Part shown: positions 6,947-14,716 of the stretch, one piece after another | Numbering within the stretch: the first letter of the stretch is position 1 | Layout of the letters: the number at the start of each line of letters is the position of its first letter | NCBI GenBank assembly: GCA_031263965.1 | Contig: JAISES010000056.1 | Location: forward strand, 1 to 15,615 | Origin: Prevotella sp. | Lineage (GTDB): Bacteria; Bacteroidota; Bacteroidia; Bacteroidales; Dysgonomonadaceae | Length of the DNA: 15,615 nt | Direction: 5' to 3' | Notes under the pieces: model-generated | Databases searched by the model: none | Seen by the model: only the letters and a program-made list of their open reading frames with translations | What the model was told of the DNA's origin: nothing | Made by a program: the position numbers and the translations under genes

Positions 6947-9601
6947 ATGAAAAAAGTATTTGCCATCATTGGGGTTATTTTATTGGTTATTGTTATAGCA
7001 ATGGTTGCAATACCCTTTTTGTTCAAAGATAAAATTAAGTCGGCGGTGCTTAATGTCGTTAACGAGCAGCTCGATGCAAAAGTAGACATTAAAGATTTCG
7101 GGCTGAATTTGTTTTCAAACTTTCCGAAGGCAACGTTGTCTTTAGAAAATGCCACTATTATAGGAACAGGCGATTTTGAAAAGGATACATTGTTGCAGGC
7201 AAAATCGGCAAGTGTGACCATCGATTTGACGAGCCTTTTCGGCAGTGAATACAATATATCGGAAGTTAATCTGGACAGGGCATCGGTTTACGCTAAAATA
7301 TTGGCGGATGGCCGTGCCAACTGGAATATAATGAAGGCCGACTCTACTGCTGCCGGTGATGCGGCGACAAAGAGTACCCTATTCAAACTCAATCTGAGAA
7401 AAATATCACTTAACGATTGCAATGTGATTTTTCAGAACGATTCAACAAACATGAAAGTTGTGTTGAATAAGTGGAATGGCGAAGTGTCGGGAGACTTTTC
7501 GGCTACCGAAACTACCCTCAAAACGGCTTCGACAATAGATGAGGTATCGTTTATTATGGATGGTATTCCATATCTGAATAAAGTGAAAGGTGCAGCTAAT
7601 GCCGCATTGAATGCCAATTTCGATAATTTAAAATTTACGTTCACCGAGAGTGAACTCCAATTGAACGACCTGAAAGCTTCTATCGATGGTTCGTTTGCTA
7701 TCGTGGGTAAAGATGGCGAAGGCATGGATTTCGACCTTAAGCTAAATGCGCCGGATACCCGGTTTAAAGATATATTGTCCATCGTGCCTGCCATGTATAC
7801 AGCTGACTTCAAGGATGTGAAAACATCGGGAACAGCCTCTCTGGATGCTTATGTAAAAGGCCTGATGCAGGATGAGACATATCCGGCGTTCGATGTAAAA
7901 ATAGTGGTGAATGATGCCATGTTCCAATATCCGTCGCTGCCCGGGTCTGTGAACAATATCAATGTAAATATGGCAATAAACAGTAAAGGCGGCTCATTCG
8001 ATAATACAATAATAGATATAAGTAAGTTCAGTTTCAATCTGGGGGGAAATCCTTTCGGGGGAAGTGTGAATATTTCTACTCCTGTGAGTGATCCGAATCT
8101 GAAAGCCCGGGCCAACGGCACATTGAATCTGGGGATGATAAAAGATGTGTATCCATTAGAAAAAGGAACCGAACTGAATGGGACTATCGTTGCAGATATA
8201 AATATTGCCGCAAGAATGTCGGCAATAGAAAAAGAACAATATGAGAATGTATCGGCTGCGGGAACACTGAAAGTCAATGGCATGACTTACCGATCGCAGG
8301 ATATGCCGGATGTATTGATAAATGATGCCGGACTGGAATTCACCCCGCGTTATGCAAATCTGTCTTCATTGAATGTGCAGATCGGAAAGAACGACATTTC
8401 AGCAACCGGACGCCTCGAAAATTTCATCGCTTATGCATTGAAAGATCAAACGCTCAAAGGGCAATTGAACATTAAGTCAAATTATCTGAATGCGAACGAT
8501 TTTATTAGTGGCGAAACTTCCGGAACCGAAGCAGAAGCAGCTGCTCAGGAAGATATTATAATTCCTAAAAATATTGATTTTGCACTGAATGCCGCTTTGA
8601 ACCGGATTGTATATGGTAAGATAAATATAACCAATATGGCTGGGAATATGACGGTACGGGATGGCATCCTTACCCTTAGCAATGTGGGGGCTAACGCTTT
8701 AGGCGGCTCGTGTAAAGTAAATGGCACATACAATACTTCCGATCCTAAAAATCCGAAAGTAAATTTCGATCTGGCGCTGTCCAAAGTTTCGTTTGCCGAA
8801 ACTTTCAAATCGGTAGAATCGATACGGAAGTTTGCTCCTTTCTTCGAGAAACTGGCGGGGACATATTCCATGAACCTGAACTTTAATACCTCGTTGGGAC
8901 AAACCATAATGCAGACTCTTGCCGGCCTCACCGGTAGCGGAGCATTACAGACAAGCGATGTTAAGATAGAGGGGATAGAAGCGCTTACAGCTCTTTCGTC
9001 TTCATTAAAAACCGATGCTTTGAAATCCTTTTCTACTAAAGATCTCAACCTGCCGTTTTCAATCAATGCGGGAAAACTGACAACAAAACCTTTTAGCGTG
9101 AATTTTGGCGATGGCGGCATTATGAAGCTGGAAGGATCTACAGGACTGGATCAGAGCATAGACTACAAAGGAACGGTAACTCTGCCGAAATCGTTAGCGA
9201 ATAATTATGTGAATGCAGTGCCTGTTACTATCGGTGGAACATTCACTAGTCCTAAGATTAGCATAGATACTAAGGCTTTGTTGTCAGGCACAGCCGCATC
9301 TGTAGTCGGGGGGGTGCTCGGTGGTGAAAAAGGAACAGATGTTTCAGCAAAACTATCGGAAGAAAAAGCAAAACAGATAGAAAAATTACGTACCGAAGCT
9401 GATGCGATTGCCAATAAGTTAGTTGCTGAAGCCGAAAAACAATCTCAGGCTCTTGTCGATAAAGCGGGAAGTAATCCGATAGCCAAAGTTGCAGCTCAGG
9501 CAGCAGGTAAAAAATTAGTGGATGAATCGAAGAAACAGGCTCAGAATATGATAGATAAGGCTGAGGAACAAATTAAAAAAATAGAAGGTCAGGGTGAGTA
9601 A
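6947..9601 (+). CDS. AsmA family inner-membrane-anchored periplasmic protein
   Basis: This 884-residue protein has one N-terminal membrane segment (about 4-26) with no cleavage site, so the rest lies in the periplasm. The N-terminal AsmA signature is clear: a helix then DIKDFGLNLFSNFP (48-61), and the family-typical GRANWNIM (122-129). A long run of beta-strand repeats follows, and a second AsmA-like block with KGTVTLP-type strands comes near residue 740. Relatives such as AsmA, TamB and YhdP are thought to form beta-grooves that help lipid movement or envelope homeostasis; that role is inferred here. After a Gly/Ala-rich stretch (about 777-797), the last 85 or so residues form a charged, Ala/Lys/Glu-rich helix with coiled-coil character, an extension that E. 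coli AsmA lacks as I recall. The gene stands alone between a possible promoter at 6836 and a strong terminator at 9625. Confidence 0.88.
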   Translation: MKKVFAIIGVILLVIVIAMVAIPFLFKDKIKSAVLNVVNEQLDAKVDIKDFGLNLFSNFPKATLSLENATIIGTGDFEKDTLLQAKSASVTIDLTSLFGSEYNISEVNLDRASVYAKILADGRANWNIMKADSTAAGDAATKSTLFKLNLRKISLNDCNVIFQNDSTNMKVVLNKWNGEVSGDFSATETTLKTASTIDEVSFIMDGIPYLNKVKGAANAALNANFDNLKFTFTESELQLNDLKASIDGSFAIVGKDGEGMDFDLKLNAPDTRFKDILSIVPAMYTADFKDVKTSGTASLDAYVKGLMQDETYPAFDVKIVVNDAMFQYPSLPGSVNNINVNMAINSKGGSFDNTIIDISKFSFNLGGNPFGGSVNISTPVSDPNLKARANGTLNLGMIKDVYPLEKGTELNGTIVADINIAARMSAIEKEQYENVSAAGTLKVNGMTYRSQDMPDVLINDAGLEFTPRYANLSSLNVQIGKNDISATGRLENFIAYALKDQTLKGQLNIKSNYLNANDFISGETSGTEAEAAAQEDIIIPKNIDFALNAALNRIVYGKINITNMAGNMTVRDGILTLSNVGANALGGSCKVNGTYNTSDPKNPKVNFDLALSKVSFAETFKSVESIRKFAPFFEKLAGTYSMNLNFNTSLGQTIMQTLAGLTGSGALQTSDVKIEGIEALTALSSSLKTDALKSFSTKDLNLPFSINAGKLTTKPFSVNFGDGGIMKLEGSTGLDQSIDYKGTVTLPKSLANNYVNAVPVTIGGTFTSPKISIDTKALLSGTAASVVGGVLGGEKGTDVSAKLSEEKAKQIEKLRTEADAIANKLVAEAEKQSQALVDKAGSNPIAKVAAQAAGKKLVDESKKQAQNMIDKAEEQIKKIEGQGE

Positions 9602-9624
9602 ATTACCGGAATAGCATATAACGG

Positions 9625-9656
9625 AAAAGAGGGTGAAACATCATCCTCTTTTTTTT
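9625..9656 (+). terminator. Strong intrinsic terminator after the AsmA-family gene
   Basis: The stem arms are AAAAGAGGGTGA (9625-9636) and TCATCCTCTTTT (9641-9652), 12 pairs with one G-T wobble, closed by an AACA tetraloop and continued by a T-run to 9656. This is a textbook Rho-independent terminator. It lies 23 bases after the AsmA stop and separates that gene from the Sus locus. Confidence 0.9.
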
Positions 9657-9798
9657 GTGCCTATTATTTGCAGCTAAGTAACAGTTTCTTAGAATGAGAA
9701 AGATATAAATATAGTTTTTTTGCTTCAATTGCAATCGTTTGCATAACGAAAAGGTGATTTTTATAAAATCTTTTGCAAAAAAACATAATCCAATGTGT

Positions 9799-9806
9799 CA
9801 TATTTG
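9799..9806 (+). promoter_or_regulatory. Weak candidate -7 element for the Sus operon
   Basis: CATATTTG differs from TAnnTTTG only at its first base. Upstream, TTTG at 9772-9775 is 23 bases away, longer than the usual 19-21. A suboptimal core promoter is expected if a hybrid two-component system, SusR-like activator or ECF sigma factor controls the locus, but none of these is encoded in the window. Confidence 0.3.
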
Positions 9807-9998
9807 TATCGCGGTACGGAGAGTATCGTTTTTTTACCATGACCCTAGTAAATAAATCATAACCAAGATAAATGCAAAATAAGATTCAAAATAACATGCT
9901 GTCAGTTGCTGTTTTTTCTGCTGGAGATATGTCGGTTAACTCTATTTTGCTTTTCAACCCAGAGTGTAATAATTGAAAAAATAGTAAACTAAATCAGT

Positions 9999-10010
9999 AT
10001 TAACGTTAAT
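9999..10010 (+). repeat. 12-bp perfect palindrome upstream of susC start
   Basis: ATTAACGTTAAT is a perfect dyad ending 16 bases before the ATG at 10027, followed by a second small palindrome TAATATTA (10013-10020). It may be a protein-binding site or may fold near the ribosome-binding region; chance occurrence in AT-rich DNA is also possible. Confidence 0.45.
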
Positions 10011-10026
10011 CTTAATATTATTTCGC

Positions 10027-13000
10027 ATGGAAAGAAAGATTAAAAAAAGATGTGTTAATGTATTCCTGCTGTTTATGCTGGGAATATTGGCTTCGACATC
10101 AGGTGTTTTCGCACAAGGCGGTAGCATTACGGTGAAGGGAAATGTGAAGGATGCTAACAATGAGCCTATTATCAGTGGTAGCGTGGTTGTTAAAGGCACT
10201 ATAAACGGAACCCTTACAGATCTCGATGGTAATTATGAAATTACTAATGTGCCGTCCGGTGGAACATTAGTATTCACTTATGTCGGATTCATGCCACAAG
10301 AGATTCCGGTTAACGGAAGAACTACAATTAATGTAACATTGGAGGAAGATACCGAATTACTGGAAGAGGTAGTTGTTATAGGATACGGTCGCGTAAAGAA
10401 GTCAGACCTTAGTGGTTCGATCGTTGCTATTAAAGCTGAAGAAATAAACAAAGGTGCGATAACATCACCACAGCAGATGTTGCAAGGTAAAGTTTCGGGT
10501 TTGTTTGTTCAGCCGGGTAACGGAGCTCCAGGTTCGGGTTCTACTATACGTATACGTAGCGGGGCATCGCTTTCGGCGAGCAACGACCCTCTGATTGTGA
10601 TAGACGGGATACCTACATCAAATGATGCGGCTCCGGGAACGCCAAATGCTTTGGCAACAATCAATCCGAATGACATCGAATCATTCACAGTATTGAAAGA
10701 TGCATCGGCAACAGCTATTTACGGTTCGCGTGCTTCTAATGGTGTGATCATCATCACTACCAAAAAAGGATCGCAGGCTAAAGGTGTAGTGAAGATTGAT
10801 TATAGCAGTACTTACAGTTTTAATGATCCGTATAAGAAAATTAAAACAATGAATGCCGATGAATTTTATCAAACTATATCGACTTATTATCCTCAGGGAA
10901 CAAAAGTCGGTGATGCAGCTCAAGCAATAATAAATCAATATCCGATGCTGCGTACTAATTGGCAGGATGCTATTTTTCGCACAGCTTTCAGTACCGACCA
11001 GAATTTAAGTTTTTCAGGAAGAGCGGGTATGTTGCCTTATCGTGTGTCAGTTGGATATACAAACGAAAATGGTACGTTACGAACTTCTAACTATGAACGC
11101 TATACAGGTAGTATTAGCTTAAGCCCTAAATTCTTTGACGATCACTTGAGTGTGAACATCAATGTGAAAGGTACTATCAACAATAACAGATTTGCTGATT
11201 CAGGGGCAGTTGGTACTGCTGCATTCTACGATCCTACAAAACCAATTTATGATGAAAATGGTTATCATGGCTATTGGAATCATATGCAAGGCACAGAACC
11301 GAACAAGCTGGCTTCGAATAATCCGGTGTCGATGTTGTACGATGTGGAAAACTACGGAAAAACAAAACGTAGTTTAGGTAATATCCAACTTGATTATAAG
11401 CTTCATTTCTTACCCGAATTGCATGCTAATTTGAATTTGGGATATGACGTAGCTACTTCTACCGGACATAATGGATCTACAGCCGGTTCGTATCAGGCTG
11501 CTAAAGATTCTGATCTTCCTGATGTAGGACGTTATTCAGCATGGGATCAGTTGCGTAGAAACCAACTTCTTGATTTCTATCTGAACTATAATAAGTATTT
11601 CGAATCGATACAGAGTAACATAGATGTTATGGGTGGTTACTCTTACCAACATTTCTATCAATCGAATTTTGATAAAACGTTTTCAAATCCAACTGATTTT
11701 ATAGGAAATAAAGAAGGCTTTGATTATGATGAAACTTTAAGGCAATATGTCTGGACGGCTAGCCGGCTTATACCATCAGAGGACTATCTGATTTCATTCT
11801 TTGGTCGCTTGAATTATAATTTTAAGGATCGTTACTTGTTGACTGCAACATTGCGTGACGATGGTTCATCCCGTTTCAGTAAAGATCACCGTTGGGGTTT
11901 GTTCCCTTCTGCAGCTTTAGCCTGGACAATATCTAAAGAGCCGTTTATGCAAGGTAAGTTCAATGCTTTATCGAACCTGAAATTGCGTGTAGGTTATGGT
12001 GTGACCGGACAACAGGACGTAGGTACCAGTTATGGATATATTCCTTATTATCAGTTCGGAACAAATCCAAACAGTACATATCTTGGCTCTGGATTGCTTA
12101 GACCATTAAGTTATAATCCTAACCTGAAATGGGAGCAAACATCAACAACTAACGTTGGTATCGATTTCGGTTTCTTGAACAACCGTATCAATAGTAGTAT
12201 CGAGTACTATCATAAGAAAACAAAAGATTTGTTGAACAGTATAGATTCTCCTGCAGGTACTAACTTTGCTAACAGACTTGTTGCAAATGTGGGTAATATG
12301 AAGAATGACGGGGTTGAATTCAATATTAATGCAGTAGTTATTGAAACTCCTGATTTTAGCTGGGACTTGGGATATAACATTACATGGAACAGAAGTGAAA
12401 TTACTAATCTGACAGCTTCTTACAATCCTGATTATCCGGGTATCAGCCAGGGAAATCCGGGTTATGGAACAGGAGGTTATACTCAAAAACATCAGACTGG
12501 ATATACTCCTTTCACATTCTGGCTGTATCAGCAGGTATATGGAGAAGATGGAAAACCGGTACAAAATGTATTTGTAGACCGTAATAAGGATAGACAGATA
12601 ACAGAAGCCGACCGTTATATGACAGACAAAAGCCCTATGCCAAAAGTATATATGGGACTTAGTTCTACATTTAAATATAAAAACTTTGACTTAGGATTTA
12701 ATCTGCGTGCAAACTTTGGTAATTATGCATTCAATGCTTTTGCAGCACAAAATTCGACTCCTGTAACTTTCAATAATCAAGGATTCCTGTCAAATATATA
12801 TACAGGAGTATATGATACCGGATTTACACAGCAAAATAATGGGCAACAAGTATTTTCAGATTATTTCCTGGAAAATGCGTCGTTCCTTAAGATGGACAAT
12901 CTGACTTTTGGCTATAGCTTCAGAAATGTGCTATTTAATAAATTATCAGGACGTTTGAGCTTCTCTGTACAGAATGTGTTTACAATCACAAACTATAGAG

Positions 13001-13086
13001 GTCTCGATCCTGAAAATTCTGGTGTAGATAATAATATATGGCCTCGTCCGAGAACATATACCTTTGGTTTAAATCTTAACTTTTAA
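10027..13086 (+). CDS. SusC-like TonB-dependent glycan transporter
   Basis: This 1019-residue outer-membrane receptor starts with a signal peptide (1-29, cut after VFA). A carboxypeptidase-regulatory-like beta-sandwich follows (about 34-106; KGTINGTLTDLDGNYEI at 56-72), then the TonB box LLEEVVVIGYG (111-121), which contacts TonB to energise import. The plug domain (about 124-250) contains LIVIDGIP (189-196) and the SusC-typical SRASNGVIIITTKKG (234-248). The remainder is a 22-strand beta-barrel ending in FGLNLNF with a terminal Phe, as outer-membrane insertion requires. Length and order are normal for the SusC/RagA family. It pairs with the SusD-like lipoprotein encoded 5 bases downstream, which closes the barrel as a lid. 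There is no Shine-Dalgarno sequence before the ATG. Substrate cannot be read from the sequence. Confidence 0.97.
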   Translation: MERKIKKRCVNVFLLFMLGILASTSGVFAQGGSITVKGNVKDANNEPIISGSVVVKGTINGTLTDLDGNYEITNVPSGGTLVFTYVGFMPQEIPVNGRTTINVTLEEDTELLEEVVVIGYGRVKKSDLSGSIVAIKAEEINKGAITSPQQMLQGKVSGLFVQPGNGAPGSGSTIRIRSGASLSASNDPLIVIDGIPTSNDAAPGTPNALATINPNDIESFTVLKDASATAIYGSRASNGVIIITTKKGSQAKGVVKIDYSSTYSFNDPYKKIKTMNADEFYQTISTYYPQGTKVGDAAQAIINQYPMLRTNWQDAIFRTAFSTDQNLSFSGRAGMLPYRVSVGYTNENGTLRTSNYERYTGSISLSPKFFDDHLSVNINVKGTINNNRFADSGAVGTAAFYDPTKPIYDENGYHGYWNHMQGTEPNKLASNNPVSMLYDVENYGKTKRSLGNIQLDYKLHFLPELHANLNLGYDVATSTGHNGSTAGSYQAAKDSDLPDVGRYSAWDQLRRNQLLDFYLNYNKYFESIQSNIDVMGGYSYQHFYQSNFDKTFSNPTDFIGNKEGFDYDETLRQYVWTASRLIPSEDYLISFFGRLNYNFKDRYLLTATLRDDGSSRFSKDHRWGLFPSAALAWTISKEPFMQGKFNALSNLKLRVGYGVTGQQDVGTSYGYIPYYQFGTNPNSTYLGSGLLRPLSYNPNLKWEQTSTTNVGIDFGFLNNRINSSIEYYHKKTKDLLNSIDSPAGTNFANRLVANVGNMKNDGVEFNINAVVIETPDFSWDLGYNITWNRSEITNLTASYNPDYPGISQGNPGYGTGGYTQKHQTGYTPFTFWLYQQVYGEDGKPVQNVFVDRNKDRQITEADRYMTDKSPMPKVYMGLSSTFKYKNFDLGFNLRANFGNYAFNAFAAQNSTPVTFNNQGFLSNIYTGVYDTGFTQQNNGQQVFSDYFLENASFLKMDNLTFGYSFRNVLFNKLSGRLSFSVQNVFTITNYRGLDPENSGVDNNIWPRPRTYTFGLNLNF

Positions 13087-13091
13087 TTGAC

Positions 13092-14693
13092 ATGAAAATG
13101 AAAGCAAAATATTTATTATCATTATTTATCGGACTGACCCTTACCTTGAGCTCATGTTTGGGAGACTTGGATGTGAAGCCGTTGGACGAAACTATAGTGA
13201 CTGGTGACGAAGCATATACAGATGCTGCCAGTTATACAAAAGGACTGATGAAGATGTACTCTGTATGGGCAATAAGTGGACAAGACGGGGAGGGTAGTAC
13301 CGATATAGAAGGACTGGACCCGGGTAATGCTCAGCTGTTGCGTTCTTGGTGGAATTTGCAGGTAGTATCCACAGACGAGTGTAAAGTGGCTTGGGCCAAT
13401 GACTCGTGGGTGCCTGAAATAAATAATATGACATGGTCTAACACCCAGAATGAATCTATAGAAGGTGTTTACCAGAGATGTATGTACATCGTTGCTGTGG
13501 CTAACGAATTTCTGAAACAGGTAGGTAATGCCCCCGCAGATGCCAATCCGGATCAATTACGAGCCGAGGCTCGTTTCTGTCGTGCACTGGCATATTACAC
13601 ACTGATGGATCAGTATGCAAGACCTCCATTCATTACAGAAAGTAACTATTCAATAGCTCCTTCTCCACTAAGCAGGGAAGAACTGTTTAACTGGATTGTA
13701 GCAGAATTGACTGAGATAGAAAGTCAATTGCCTGCAGCTCGACAGGGGATATATGGTCGTGCCGATCAGGGTGCTGTGAACGCTTTGTTGGCCCGTATAT
13801 ATTTGAATGCTGAAATATATACTGGAAAAGCAATGTATACAGAATGTATTACAGCCAGCAACAAGGTTATTGCAGCTGGATATACTTTAACAACTGACTA
13901 CTCAAATATCTTTAAGGCTGACAATAATGTAACAGCAAAGAATGAAATAATCTTCCCTATATGTTTTGATGGAGCTGCTACTAAGACTTGGGGAGGTATG
14001 ACATTCCTTATCTGTGCATCACGTGGTGGAGACGAATTTGTAACGGAAACAGATGGCCTTAGTGGAGGATGGGACGGTACTCGTTCAACTCAGAATCTGG
14101 TAAATAAATTTGCTTTTGCTGATAATAATAACAAGACAGCTGCAAACATTCTGGATAAGCGTGGTATATTCTATTCGGAAGGACGCTCTGTAGAAATTAA
14201 GACAACTCCTCTTGGCACATTTACATCTGAAGGATGGGCTGTATATAAGTTTAAAAATGTGAAATCTGACGGAAGTTTAGGTACCGATACTCAGTTCCCT
14301 GATACCGATTTCCCTATGTTCCGTCTGGGTGATGTATATCTGATGTATGCCGAAGCTGTTCTTCGCGGAGGTACAGGTGGAGATAAGACTACAGCATTGG
14401 GTTATGTCAATGCATTACGCAAACGCGGATACGGTAACGATTCAGGTGCCATTTCATCAAGTCAGTTAACTACCGATTTCTTATTGGATGAACGTTCTCG
14501 TGAATTGTATTGGGAAGGAACCCGCCGTACAGACTTAGTTCGCTACGGATTATATACTTCCGGAACTTATCGTTGGCCTTATAAAGGTGGAGTATTGGAG
14601 GGTGTAGCAGTAGACGCAACACGCAATATATTCCCGATTCCGGTTACCGATCTGTCTGTGAACGGAAATTTAGAACAAAATCCTGGTTATTAA
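13092..14693 (+). CDS. SusD-like glycan-binding surface lipoprotein
   Basis: This 533-residue protein has a lipoprotein signal with lipobox LSSC (Cys22), followed by acidic residues (LGDLD) of the kind that direct Bacteroidota lipoproteins to the cell surface. The fold is the TPR-based SusD/RagB type: RAEARFCRALAYYTLMDQY (157-175), GRADQGAVNALLARIYLNA (222-240), and the C-terminal RagB/SusD signature ERSRELYWEGTRRTDLVRYG, ending in NPGY. It binds glycan at the surface and caps the SusC barrel. The start at 13092 lies 5 bases after the susC stop and gives a proper signal peptide; a second Met two codons later would work as well. The gene ends in three in-frame TAA codons (14691-14699). The ligand is unknown; aromatic residues in WANDSW and the nearby segment (101-115) could be part of a binding site. 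Confidence 0.96.
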   Translation: MKMKAKYLLSLFIGLTLTLSSCLGDLDVKPLDETIVTGDEAYTDAASYTKGLMKMYSVWAISGQDGEGSTDIEGLDPGNAQLLRSWWNLQVVSTDECKVAWANDSWVPEINNMTWSNTQNESIEGVYQRCMYIVAVANEFLKQVGNAPADANPDQLRAEARFCRALAYYTLMDQYARPPFITESNYSIAPSPLSREELFNWIVAELTEIESQLPAARQGIYGRADQGAVNALLARIYLNAEIYTGKAMYTECITASNKVIAAGYTLTTDYSNIFKADNNVTAKNEIIFPICFDGAATKTWGGMTFLICASRGGDEFVTETDGLSGGWDGTRSTQNLVNKFAFADNNNKTAANILDKRGIFYSEGRSVEIKTTPLGTFTSEGWAVYKFKNVKSDGSLGTDTQFPDTDFPMFRLGDVYLMYAEAVLRGGTGGDKTTALGYVNALRKRGYGNDSGAISSSQLTTDFLLDERSRELYWEGTRRTDLVRYGLYTSGTYRWPYKGGVLEGVAVDATRNIFPIPVTDLSVNGNLEQNPGY

Positions 14694-14716
14694 TAATAAT
14701 CTAATTAAGAATAGAT

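Larger units (their letters stand above)
9657..10026 (+). other. Non-coding leader region before the susC-like gene
   Basis: About 370 bases hold no convincing gene. The best promoter guess is CATATTTG at 9799-9806, one mismatch from TAnnTTTG, with TTTG at 9772-9775 at a slightly long spacing. It would give a 5' untranslated region of about 210 bases. Downstream are a direct repeat CAAAATAA (9875-9882 and 9887-9894, 12-base period), a segment TATTTTGC (9943-9950) complementary to GCAAAATA at 9874-9881, and the 12-bp palindrome ATTAACGTTAAT just before the gene. No strong T-tract attenuator is visible. Confidence 0.6.

Noticed and set aside
8545..9120. A 191-codon minus-strand open frame inside the AsmA-family gene
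   Set aside because: It is the complement of beta-repeat coding sequence, rich in Ser/Pro/Phe, with no domain or start signal; the plus-strand frame explains the region.
9756..9774. GATTTT-TAT-AAAATC hairpin followed by TTTT, a second terminator candidate
   Set aside because: The stem is only 6 bp and almost all A-T, and the strong terminator at 9625 already ends the upstream transcript.
9896..9976. A 26-codon open frame (ATG at 9896) in the susC leader, a possible leader peptide
   Set aside because: There is no ribosome-binding signal, no run of regulatory codons and no attenuator hairpin with a T-tract after it. Short frames like this are expected by chance.
9954..10199. An 81-codon minus-strand frame crossing the susC start
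   Set aside because: It overlaps the SusC signal peptide region antisense, and no TAnnTTTG element reads in that direction nearby. An antisense RNA here remains possible but is not supported by the sequence.
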